This document shows positions 24,201 to 35,041 of a DNA stretch of 64,000 bases, piece after piece (the stretch's first letter is position 1; every line of letters starts with the position of its first letter). A model generated the notes under the pieces. It was given only the letters and a program-made list of their open reading frames with translations, did not search any database and was not told the DNA's origin. The translations under genes and the position numbers were made by a program. This stretch comes from Zelopaecilomyces penicillatus (Eukaryota > Ascomycota > Sordariomycetes > Hypocreales > Pseudodiploosporaceae): NCBI GenBank assembly GCA_005765155.1, contig VCCP01000001.1:1798001-1862000 (forward strand). Direction: 5' to 3'.

Positions 24201-25708
24201 GAAGGAGAAGAAAAAAAAGAAAAAAAAAACGGTGTCAGGCTAGGTCCTCCATACATGATAAAGCACTATCAGAGCAATTGATTTGGAAACCGAGTTATTC
24301 TACTCATAGTCTTCTGCTCTTGCAAATATTTGTATATGGCTGCTTTCTCGGGAAAACCCATGCTCGTTTTCGTGTGTCCATGTCCAGACTCGCTTTGTAA
24401 CCAATAATCAATGAACCCTCGTTTCGGAGAAGTTGTACCAATTAAGTGGTGGTTAGCTTTGGGAGCCCCTGTGCCCTGTGCCCAGAACAACGGGTTCGGG
24501 TAACATTATTGCATCCAGCTCTTTCAGTCTCATCCCCCGTACGTAGTACAGTACAGATACATTTTTCGGATGGTTTCGTTACAAGATTACCTTGCACAGT
24601 CCCCATTAGGCCGCAGTCCACGACAGGGCCCCTGGGCATCACCCACCAAACCGTTCCTAGGTCAGCCTCCAATCACGCTAACCCTAGCCTCAAACAGCCG
24701 AGAGGAAGAGACGAGTAGGAAAAAGAAAGTCAAAGTGTCACTGTTTCCAATACAATAGTGTAGGTACGAGGAAGAGGAGGAAGAAAAAAGAAATGCAAGA
24801 AGGGGGCCCGGCACACTCAACCGACGCGTGGGAAACCCTCCAGTTGGTCCAGGTCAAAAAGGTTTTAGCCAAGAGAGAACACCAGCTGATGCGTGGTCGG
24901 TGCATGGTGAGTTCCACCACAGCCTAATCTGCTTGTTTCAGACGATCGCGGCCATCTCTCCAATCAAGAGTGAAGGGGAGAAGGAGAGAACAGCTGAGGG
25001 CCACCATACATGATGAAACAACCAAAAGGTCGGCCAATAACGGGTGTCGTGTGTCTTTTCTTTCTTTCTTTTTCGTCTGATCTGTTTGTTTTCTTGTTTC
25101 GTTCTCGCCGACCCTGCGTTTTGTGTGAAGTTGATTTGATCTCTCTCTGGTTTCATGATCTGGAAGGGACATGTCAATTCGGTATGGTTGAGCAGGAGCT
25201 CCTGTTAGGTCGAGCTAAGCGTGTGCTGCTTGCTGTACTTGCAGATGCCGCCAGAGACGCGAGGCTAGTCAAAAGTTGACGTCTAAAATTTGGCACGGTT
25301 CGCCTCCAGATATTAAGCAGACACCATCAAATGCCCTTGACTCGACTCCACGACTCCACTGTATTCTGGGGCCGTTGCCAAGTTGTAATAAGAAAGGAAT
25401 ACGAACCAGGGACACGAGCCAAGAGCCACATTCTGCTTTTAGATGGTCAAGATAAAAAAGCAATAGCTTGGCAAAGACTCTGTGCTTCTCTGAGACTTAA
25501 TTATGGCATATATTAATGACTGACTGCACAGAGCCTTCTCACTCGCATACCTAAATAAACTCGGCTTCTAGCTCACAGAGTGGGTTCTCAATGTATATTA
25601 CATAGCACTCTGCTCTGTGGCTAGCACTTCCCACACAGCTTGCCATTGGCTTATTGTTGACCACGAAGCAGTCGCCTGTCTTGTACTTCCAGCGCCCTCC
25701 TCTCTCGA

Positions 25709-25714
25709 TATAAA
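25709..25714 (+). promoter_or_regulatory. TATA box for the small secreted-peptide gene
   Basis: TATAAA within GATATAAAATATC lies 82 bp upstream of the ATG at 25796, a typical spacing. A pyrimidine-rich leader and CAAAAATG start context follow. Confidence 0.5.
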
Positions 25715-25795
25715 ATATCTAAAACAAACTTTCGTTATACCAGAATTTATAACATTTACTGTTTCCCTATACTTCTGTAAATCTCTCTCCCAAAA

Positions 25796-26003
25796 ATGAA
25801 CTTTCTGTCCATCTTCATAATCGCTTTTGTGTTACTGGCAATGGCCCCGCCCAAGCCCCTTGGTACTGGAGAGGCAATGTAAGCCCAGTAGTGTGAGCTG
25901 TACACGGAACTTTGATTGTTGCAGTGGAGCTTGTATAAATGGAGGTAAATGTGTAAGAAGAACATTTTCGTTAGTACCATTACTCCATTACTTTGAGGCA
26001 TAA
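25796..26003 (+). CDS. Putative small secreted peptide with CxNGGxC motif (two exons)
   Basis: Exons 25796-25878 and 25925-26003 give 53 residues; the 46-nt intron has GTAAGC and TTGCAG ends. The N terminus MNFLSIFIIAFVLLAMA is a strong signal peptide: one positively neutral start, a 14-residue hydrophobic core and a small-residue cleavage site. It is followed by APPKPLGTGEAIGACINGGKCVRRT. The CxNGGxC spacing recalls the first loop of knottin-type antimicrobial peptides and EGF-like modules, but only two cysteines are present, so no family is assigned. Without splicing, the frame stops at once (TAA inside the donor site), giving a 28-residue peptide. A TATA box sits 82 bp upstream and A is at -3. 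The gene stands alone in a gene-poor stretch. It could also be a truncated relic of a longer cysteine-rich peptide gene, or a chance ORF. Confidence 0.45.
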
Positions 26004-27778
26004 TTGAAGAAGTGTTAGCACGAAATTGCGCGTCTAGGCATATAGACCACGCGAGAACACTTCCCATCGCAACCCAACGTGCTCTAATAGGTATTGGGCC
26101 TGTGCCTGACGCCTCCTTTATTGGCGGCGTTACGCAGACATGCTGACAAGACGAAATATTGGCTAGCCTAGCTACCCAGACAAAGCTTACAACGGGTCGG
26201 CCACAGGAGACCTCTCACCAATATACCACCCAGTTGCTGTCTTTGCTAGAGATTTGCTGGTGATTGTTAGCGATTTCTGACATTAATGATATTGCTGGTC
26301 CTGAATCTTCCTTGTGGCGCAAAGTCTCGTGTGACCCTTTGCATCTGCTTGGAGTGTACTGTACTCCGTACAGACATTGTTATTTATTCTGTGTGCATAT
26401 CTGTCGTCTGTATGTCTCAATGCAGAGCCTGTCAAACCCTGTCTGCCAACTCACAGCTACATAATACACACATATTCCGCCGTCTTTCAACCTCATCCTC
26501 GCCTAACTCTTGTACTGCACGGGCCTGATTAGGCAGTCTTTTCTCTCTCTCTCTCTTTCTCTCTAGGTATTCTCGGTCACCGGCACGGCTGTATGCATGT
26601 GCGATGGCTCCCAGACTGCACCTCGGCCGGTTTCCATGTGTGTAGCACAGCACTGTGCTCTGCAGTAGTAGTAGGTAGGAATTCATTACTCGTGCTACGT
26701 AATGGACACATGGACAAATTGGCGCCGCCTTTTTTTCTTTCTTTTCTTTTTCCCTTTTCTTTCTGCTCGCACGAACCAACCGGGAAGGAAAAAACAAAAA
26801 CAAAAAAACAACGTCGTGGTGCAAAAAGATGATGGGGTCCGTGAGCACAGAGCTCCCTTTTCGATGGCTGTGGCTTACCTAGCGAAGAGAAGAAACACCA
26901 AGGTTCTGGGCGAGGGGGGGCCTTGCGAGCTAAGGTGATACAAAAAAAAAGAAAAAGAAAAAAGAAGAATAGAAAATGGAAGAGTAAAAACGTTGGCGAA
27001 TAGATAGATGGGAAAAGAAACGCTGTTTGGGTTGCTCTACAGGAACCCATTAATTTTATTACGTATGTAGCTTTCAGTGAGGGCGAGCGGCGAGAGTTAG
27101 AGATGCCGTGTACTCTGTACCTGGATCTTTACGCTAACCCAAGTTCCTCATCTGTGCACGGCGCTTCTGGAGCAGTGAGCCAAGGTGTGCTCGGCACTCA
27201 ACCTAACGCACCTATTTTAGATCGCGCAGGGTCAAGACTAGTCCAGCTAGGTTAGTAGAGCGGAAATGACCCTGTCTTAACAACGTCGGCAAGTCGGTCA
27301 TCTCGTCGCACATCATCTCACGCGATTGTGGCACAGTTGTTATTGTTGGAGATGGGTCAAAAAAGTCCCGTCTTAATATCATGGCGACTACTTGATGTTG
27401 TTTGTGCCTAGTAAAAAAAATTGTGTGTAACCCTAACCACTGTATGCCCAAAGCCTCCAAGCCTACATCATAGTCATATATCTCTTCCAAAATGAAACGC
27501 CGCGTCGAGGCACTGTAGGCCTCCCCAAAACAAGATAGTGTCGTAACCGCACCGTAAAAAAAAAACTCCTCATGTGAGCTACCGTCACAGCCCGTAAAAC
27601 GCCGCGTGTGTTGTCCCGTCTCGATCTGATTGTAAAGAAACAAAGGTGCCACCTCTCCAAGCCCCTCCAACCCATATCGTGCCAACAAAGAAAAGTAATG
27701 ATCATGGCGATGAAAAAAAGGGGAGCTGACCGTTGAAGAATCGTTCATTTGAAAATACCGTTCCATAGACGAATGACG
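26004..27778. other. Intergenic, with an in-frame ORF following the unknown gene
   Basis: 1.8 kb without a firmly supported gene. It contains a CT dinucleotide tract (26542-26564) and several A- or T-rich runs near 26730-26960. The right part, 27212-27766, is an open frame on the minus strand that continues the reading frame of the next gene beyond its stop codon. It is treated as 3' UTR here and discussed among the findings. Confidence 0.45.
26542..26564. repeat. CT-rich microsatellite
   Basis: A run of (TC) units with a single T insertion. Intergenic. Confidence 0.75.
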
Positions 27779-28897
27779 TTATACTTTGACGCTCCGTCGT
27801 CGAGTAATAGAAAAACCTTGACGAACCTTTTTCGGGGGCGATGATAGAGGCGAGATGGTATCGACTTCGGGTGCCAAAGTTGCGACCCGAGCGCTCTTCT
27901 TGCGAGCCGCCTCCATGATTTCCTGATATGTGACTGGTACCTGAACAGTTGGTGGCCCTGAGTCGACAGTCTGACTCATGGTGTAATTCTCCATTTGCTC
28001 CATAGGGCTAGGGTGAGCTGGCAGACACTCTCTGGATTGAGCGGCGGCAGCATTGAGTGCAGGCTTGCTTCGTTTCCTGACGAGACTGAAAGTTCTTTTG
28101 AACATGCCTGATGGAGTTTTCGGGGTTCGCTGTGGCTCCTGTTCTTCCTTCTCCTTGTCCAACTTGGTCGCAAACGGATCGATGTTCAGGAACGGGGGAC
28201 GGCGCTTCTCAAATGTGCTAGGTGTGACACTGTGTGATCGGGGCGGGTTGTCAAACATGTATGATGAGGCTGAGGAACAGCATCGTGTCCGGATTAGTGT
28301 AGGATCTGTCACTGTCCTCAACAGGCCGGTGATTGGATCTGAGCCGGGGGAGATTGACCTCCGGGGCAACTCAATGATGGAAGGTCTGCCGGAGAAAATG
28401 ACGGAAACCACACGCGCTGTGTCCTCATGACTGGCTCTTCTCGCCGGTGATTTCTGGGATGGTGCAATGTCTGAATCGTAATCGAAATCGGAGAAATCGT
28501 CTGCGGAGGAGGATACATCTTCTTCAGAAGATAGGTAAAGGAAGTGGGGGGCAGCGGGGGTGAGCACTGGTCGTTCTTCAGGTGCCATCTTCTGTGTTAA
28601 TGAAGCCAAAAGCCGTGATGCTCGTAGCGAGCTCTTTGCGGGCAAGGCAGGGGCAGCCATGGTGCTGACCATACCGGCTCGGGTTCGCTGTGTCGAAAAC
28701 ATATTATCGTCTTGGTGCGTGTCGGTAATGGCTCTGATAGTCATATCGCAAGGTGTTGATGATAGATCTGGTGAAGAGGAGGATGAGGAGCTTGTATATG
28801 ACTTTGGACACGGCTGCATATCATGTTCCAAGTCGTCCACGACACGGTTCGGGGACCCTAATTCGGATTGGTTTCGCGATTGCTCCACCAGCGACAT
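27779..28897 (-). CDS. Ser/Pro-rich protein of unknown function
   Basis: A single exon of 372 residues, starting at the first ATG (MSLVEQSRNQ) of the frame. The upstream codons lack an ATG. It has no catalytic domain, signal peptide or membrane segment. Blocks that look conserved rather than low in complexity are: LYLSSEEDVSSSADDFSDFD near residue 118, ARVVSVIFSGRPSIIELP near 159, SGMFKRTFSLVRKRS near 264 and TYQEIMEAARKKSARVATLA near 323. I recall the paired blocks YLSSEED(A/V)SSSADD and ARVVSV(V/I)(F/Y)SG(K/R)PSI from uncharacterised proteins shared by Pezizomycotina, but no function is known to me. Many Ser-Pro/Thr-Pro sites and acidic-Ser runs suggest phosphorylation. It is flanked by very long intergenic regions, often a mark of regulated genes in fungi. 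Confidence 0.72.
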   Translation of the reverse strand: MSLVEQSRNQSELGSPNRVVDDLEHDMQPCPKSYTSSSSSSSPDLSSTPCDMTIRAITDTHQDDNMFSTQRTRAGMVSTMAAPALPAKSSLRASRLLASLTQKMAPEERPVLTPAAPHFLYLSSEEDVSSSADDFSDFDYDSDIAPSQKSPARRASHEDTARVVSVIFSGRPSIIELPRRSISPGSDPITGLLRTVTDPTLIRTRCCSSASSYMFDNPPRSHSVTPSTFEKRRPPFLNIDPFATKLDKEKEEQEPQRTPKTPSGMFKRTFSLVRKRSKPALNAAAAQSRECLPAHPSPMEQMENYTMSQTVDSGPPTVQVPVTYQEIMEAARKKSARVATLAPEVDTISPLSSPPKKVRQGFSITRRRSVKV

Positions 28898-29040
28898 GAC
28901 CTGTAGTGGCGTGTTCGACAAAGCGTGTAGAATTGGTGTTTGGTAGAGGTGGTTTCAAGGAGGCTGCGAGACAGCGAGCGGATGGCGGGCAAGGGATGAT
29001 GTGATGGGTATTGGGACGGCAAAGTTGGCTTGTAAGTCCA

Positions 29041-29060
29041 GCGAGCGAGCGAGCGAGCGA
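29041..29060. repeat. Tetranucleotide repeat (GCGA)5
   Basis: Five exact GCGA units about 145 bp upstream of the unknown gene's start codon, likely inside its leader or core promoter. Confidence 0.85.
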
Positions 29061-30189
29061 TGCTGGTGGTGGAGGCGTAAGAGAAGGGAGACTCCTCGTT
29101 GTGGATAGTAGTGGCAGTGGCCGGTGGCAAACGAGTGTCAAGAAAGCATCAAGATGAGGGAATCAAGGGAGACCAGAGAGGGATGTTTCGTGGGTCGTCC
29201 AAGAGCTAAAAAGGCTGGAAGAGAGCATGAGAAGGGTCCTGGAGTCGAACGAGACATGGCGAGCATGGTAAGTTAATATGGGATGTTCCAACCAGCCAGT
29301 AATTCAGGGCAGCCGTGTGGGCTGGGAAACGCGCACTGGCTACATCGTCCACCCACCCACAATGCAGAGGTACGTACCGCACCAACCCTGCGACCCTGGC
29401 ACCCACACCTCGGGCTAGCGGTCGCAGCAACTGCGGACGCGCCAGGGCCAGGCGATCCACCACCGCCTGGCGAGGTACGAGGTGACAGGGTGGGTCTTCA
29501 GTGGCTTCAGTGGAGTCTTTACTGGGTCTTCTGCTTCCCGGGCATCTTTTTCTGGACGAAAGTGGCCCCTCCATCCGTAGGAGTACGATGACGCGCGGGT
29601 GTTATTTCGGTGGACGATGGAGAGACGCTATGAAAGCCCAGTCCTCTAGGTAATTGCACCCGCTGTAGGTGCTGGAGCTGGAGCTGCCCTAGGCTGGTTC
29701 ACCTGATGGGGGGCTTGCTTGGCGGCCCTTTTCCACTAAAATCCTATTTTCTTCATTTGGGCTCCAAGCAAACGGTTTCAAAAACCCGGCCATGGAATCC
29801 ATAGAATGCAAATCTTACGAGTACAACACTTGTTTGTAAGATCGCTACCGTCCATTTCTCTCCCTTCCTCCGTTACAGAGTGAGTGCAAGGTACATCGTC
29901 GTTTCAATTAAAAACTTATCACGTCCAGCGCGCGAAGACCCGCGTTCTTGTCGTGTTGAAGGGAAAGAAAGCCTGCCCAGGGACCTCACTCAATCCATCA
30001 ACTCATCTCAATCAACTCACCTGCTAGCCAGGCACGGCACTCGACACTAACGCACAAACTCCGGGTCGCCATTCGCTCACGACGTGCACGCGCACAGTGA
30101 GTAATTGTACCTTACCTTTAGTATGCAAATCGCACCCAAGACATACATATTCACCACCACCAGCCACTGTAGATTGCCATCCGGTTTTT

Positions 30190-30217
30190 ATGCATACCAG
30201 CCGTATGCATACCAGCC
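30190..30217. repeat. Direct repeat, ATGCATACCAGCC twice with 2-bp spacer
   Basis: Two exact 13-bp copies at 30190-30202 and 30205-30217. Intergenic; no function inferred. Confidence 0.8.
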
Positions 30218-33200
30218 ATCTTTGCCTCCAACCATTTATGCATCAGATTAAAAAGAAAACTCAACAAAACAGGGAAATGTGAGAGGCAGGCAAGGAAACA
30301 GCTTGCGATTTGCAGTGAAGACGCCCCGTTCTTTCTATCCATTCCTTGTGACCGAAAAAAAAAGACAGCCACCCTCACTCACACTTTTGTCGCTCCTTTG
30401 CCATGGGGCTAGAGATCACGTTTGCACAATCGGCCCCGTCGCCTTGCGCCAATGGAAACGCCGGGTAGTCCAGGGGAACCTCTTTTTTGGCTGGTCGAAG
30501 CGGCAGCACAGTTTTAGCGGCAGCAGCAGCGCCAGCGCAAGGGGCCATCAATGGCAGGGGTACCAGGGGTGAGATTTGGTGGGGGATCTTGAGGGGGGGC
30601 TCCAGTGAGTCTTCAGGGACTCTTCAGGGACTCTCCAGACTTGGCTCTTGAGCGCCCGATCAGCGGCTGCCCATTGGACGAGACGCAATCTTGACAGAAC
30701 TCCCAACACCACCCCATCCAGTGACTTTGACAAGCAGGTAGAACCCAAGAGATACCATCACCACTGAAATCTTCTTATCCGTGCTACAAACCTGCATCCT
30801 AAGACGTCCGGCTTTTTTTTTTGTTTCTCTCTTGGCGATTCATCAGTGCTCACTCTATGTCTTTTGAGAGCTTCGGCGAGTAACTGCCACCTATTATTCG
30901 TACTTCTGTTGCGCACAAGCCCAGCGCTTGCTGAGACGTCACCAATAGTCGGGTCTGCGAAGCACAAAATAGACGCAGAGAGCGGACTTTGGCACGGGCT
31001 GTCACCTTCACTAAAATGTGATTACCTGATTCATCCAACTGCTTCCAAAGTCTTTCCTCCCCCCCATCGTGCCGCCCGTCCATGTTCCGGAATGTGTCGA
31101 GTCCCAAAACTCCGATGCCACGTCTCCCCACTCTGGCCGATCGCTGATCACACATCACGCGGTGCACGAGGGGCTTTCCTGCTTCGGCAGTTCCTGTTCC
31201 TCCAGCGTTGATCTCTTTATGCGAAACGGACACGGCGTCCAAGTCGAGTGAGGGAGATGCAGGTACATCCTGTCACCATCATGCACTTCTCGATCAACAG
31301 GATCAACAACCTCCCCGATTCGGCGTCGTTCGGACCTCCAGTCAGTTCCAAGCAGGTGCGGTTGCGGAGGGCAAAGGCTACGCTACCTACTCTGTCTTGT
31401 TCAAGCGTCACGCATCGAGACAGGATAGTTATCAAGGACTTGGTTTGGCACGAGTCCACGCTGCTCATGTTGCCCATGGCGCCCATCGATCGGCCATCCA
31501 ACCAGCGTCTACGGAGTACTTCAGGCCACCTTAGGCCCACGAGGATGCATGACTTTTTACGAGTATGGAATTCTGGGACCACCATGATGGATGGGTACCT
31601 AAGCTGTGTGGGCCTAGCGGTTGTGCCATCCCATCATACATGTGCCTTCTCCATTCATTCAAGAGGATAGAAAAAAAAAGGCTTTTCGGTGTCGGCGCTT
31701 GACTTTACCGCCCCTCTTAGTTCTCTGGGGACTTTCTTTTCTGAGCAACGTGTCTGTCTGCCACCTCGTGTGCAAACGCCGCATGATGATAACCCATGGC
31801 GGCAAGGCAACCCGAGAAGAAGAAAAAATAACGGCGCCGCCATGTGAGGGGAAAGAAAGCAGGCAAGTAGGAAGGAGAAAAGAATAAGGAAAAATAAGCC
31901 TGATGACAGCCTCTGTCAATGCTGGCAACTCCTGTACTTTACTGTAACCGAACATCGCAGTCCCCATTGTGATCTAGGTCTGTCTACCTGCGGCATGGAT
32001 AAAGCGACACACGAAATCGACTCTGATTCGCACAGTCGGCAACGCCTCCTGCAAGAGCTAGTCCGCAGTGCAGAGGAGGTGCATCAATGCTGTGCGATGG
32101 AATTGGTCCAACGCCTTCTGTGTTGAGCCATGATCCAGCGACGAGTCCCAGGTGTGTGTGGTGCCTCCCCCGAGTGCTACTGCACTCATGCTCACTGGTA
32201 TCCCAGTACCGGCTAGCCATCACCCACCATCACCCACCTTCACTTTGCCATTCTTGTCTTTGCCGTGCATCCTTTTCGTTCACATTGGCTCATCCAAGCA
32301 CGAATCACGGCCCGGCATTGCACCCCAAGGGTCAGACTTACATGCGACCAGCGTACTGTGCAGTACGAGAAGAACACCATCACCAGAAAACGAGGTTGGT
32401 CGGCCTAACGCAACCAGACCGACATTTGGCTGGCAGGAAGCGCTGCCGATTTTGCTATCCACCACCCACCTTTTCGTCCTTCATCGCTGTGCGCCCAACA
32501 TGTCTCTCACGACTCGGACCTGACGAAATCCTGTTGATAATCAAAGGCCACTGCAATTGTCCAGCACGATGAGAACCCTAGTTGTGCATCCATGTGCGCT
32601 ATCAGGTTTTGGATTGCTGCTACTGTTTCCTCCAACATCGGACAAAACAGAAACACTGCCGGATTGCGGTTTCGTTTTCTCCTGCGACACAGGAGTTTCC
32701 ACAAGACGCCCCTCTTCTACCCACAACGTCCCCTCAAACCCATGCCGTGCCCCTCGTCCCAGTCCACGGTTCACGGAGAGTGGGGGGGGGCTGATGCTAC
32801 GCCAGTTTCGATTTCTGAGAGCTTCGATTTGCTGTTCGCTGTCGCCGATGTTCGTCTGGTTTTGACAGCCCGCCTTACCAGTGATGTGCAGGTCTCAACC
32901 CTGCCTTACTTTTCACGCAATTCTTCCCGTGTTGCGTGCCTCTCATCACTTTTGCGTCTAACCTAATTACTAGGCACCATATTCTAGGTAAGTAGGTAGG
33001 TACGAATAAGTGGCCTCACGACAAATGTATTTGTACATGCAAGGAGGTTTACCACGACGATAAACGACTTGCAGCTTGCACAACCCCAACGGCCGCCCTA
33101 CATAGATAGAGTGCATGCCGTACATTGAGTAATTAATTATGTGCAGGATCCCCTGCCTGCAAAGTGGTTTGAAAAGTTTAACAAAAAATAGAGACCCCTC

Positions 33201-35041
33201 CTCAGCTAGGCCCAGCCCAGCCAAGCACCACCCCAAATCAACTTCTTGCAACACATCACGCCTCATGTCTAGTCCATCCTGCAGCTAAAATGTTTGGGGC
33301 TTTGCCCATCCTCAATCCCCCGTCCCTCAAATCCACAACACTGTCGACAGATGATCCACGGCCGCGCCGTACAGTACACAGGTGAACAGTGTACAACTTA
33401 TCTCACCCTCGTTTCGATGAGAGCTGGTTGTTTCGCGTGGCTTGAGTCGCTTGGGATTCTGGGCGAGCAAACAAAACGGCCTCAGGGCAACGGGCTGTGC
33501 ACCATGGCTTGCACATCTCCCGACGAAACCGGACGGAGCTTATGAGTGAGATTTTTTTCTTCCCTATTTGTGACCTCGTACTCTTGTCCTCAGCACCGGT
33601 ACGGGTACGAGGATTCGGCGCCGCATTCCCACCGCAGCAACGCAGCATGCCTACCGAGAAAGCCAAGCGTGATCCATCTATCCACATTCGAGCCTCCATA
33701 GCCTCGCTCAAGGCCGCCGAGAATAGAAACTTTCCTCGGTTAATGGCGTCATAAGGTCAAGACTGTGGGGGGTTGTGCGCCACACCTCGAATCTGGGGAC
33801 TCCAAAGACAGCGTTGATGTGGCGGATGAGGCTGAGGAGTGGTGCTTTGTACTGTGTGCTGTACGTTGTGTGCTGTGCTAAAAAACGTAGTGGATGCATG
33901 ACGGCCCATCATATACGCAGTGTGGCACCCTGCCCACCCCAACCACCTCTGGGCATTATCTAAATAAAGACTGTCATCGCCACAGCTGGGAAGAACGGCA
34001 ACTCCCGGCTTTGTTGCGCATACGAATCTAAGCTTAGCCATTACGAAGGACAGTAAAGGAACTCAAGGACGATGGTGAGAGGCGGACACCCCCCCCACTG
34101 GTGCATGATCTAAGGAAATCAGTCCCCATCGCCAGCCCTATCACATTCGCAGGATTGACATGGGCATTGGGAAACTTGATTATGAAACTTTGAGGGGGGG
34201 TAATGAAGCACAACTGTCAGCATTGAAAAAAACAGGAAAAACGCATTGATCTCAATGGCAAAGGGTTCATGCGCCGTTGCCAACATGTGCAAACCAAAGC
34301 CTGCGTGTGTGCGTTTATATCAAACTAGATAGGTACAACTTACTTGTGCAACTTACGTCACATTTGGAGACCCCGAAACAGCTTTCCAAACCCAAAGTGT
34401 AGCCTCTAAATTTCTAAAGACAGAGTCGTTTATTTGAGAAATATCCGCATTTATTTTTTTGTTTCAACTCCGTCAATCAAGTGACGGGAAACACATGTGG
34501 ACAAGAGTAGGCAGAATATCCACACCAAGTCAGCAGTTCGCATCGGCAAGGCTTCATTCCGATGGGGTTACGTCTCGAATAGACCCTTGTTGGGTAGGAT
34601 CTGTCATGTCATGGCGTCGAATCCCGGGCCACACGTTTCCCGCGCGCGGTATCGAACTTATAGTGTCCGAGAACCCCTTCCTTGTATTATGGAACACGCA
34701 ACGCCTCATCACATTGATCAATTTCAAGGGCATTTAAGCAGACATGCAAACCAACGTGTGACATATCTATAGTTTCTCCATTTACATGTTGCAGCATTAG
34801 ATGCTGCTATTGAGGACATTTCAGCAGCCTGCACATTATGCATCTCTTAACATACAAACATTTCATCAGAGCCAAGTTACACATGCAAAACTTGCTGCTG
34901 TCACTGATCTGCAAACCCCCTCCCCTACTAATTCATCAAAAATTTAGCCAAATGCCCTCAAGGCTTGGTATAGAGCAATTTGTCCTCAAAAACAGCCACG
35001 GCGTGTAATAATAGCCGAGCACCTGGAAAGATCTGTCTACA

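Larger units (their letters stand above)
21469..25795. other. Long intergenic region downstream of glycogen synthase
   Basis: 4.3 kb without a supported gene. It holds simple repeats: a 10-bp tandem at 22112-22131, (GCCTT)4 at 24181-24200, and T/C-rich tracts around 25060-25110. ORFs up to about 130 codons occur on both strands but show no domain, no codon bias and no conserved start. Confidence 0.5.
28898..35041. other. 6.1-kb gene-poor region
   Basis: I find no gene that I can support in this stretch. It presumably holds the promoter and leader of the unknown gene on the left and the 3' UTR of the F-box gene on the right. It contains a (GCGA)5 repeat at 29041-29060, a 13-bp near-tandem duplication at 30190-30217, and poly-pyrimidine and poly-purine runs. 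ORFs reach 161 codons, but none carries a recognisable domain. Base composition is similar to the flanks, so nothing points to an AT-rich repeat island. Confidence 0.5.

Noticed and set aside
32087..32572. 161-codon plus-strand ORF in the 28.9-35.0 kb gap
   Set aside because: Composition is dominated by Pro/His/Ser/Cys from CT-rich DNA. A second frame overlaps at similar length, and there is no recognisable motif.
34590..34650. tRNA-like TCGAATCCCGG segment
   Set aside because: No cloverleaf can be folded around it on either strand.
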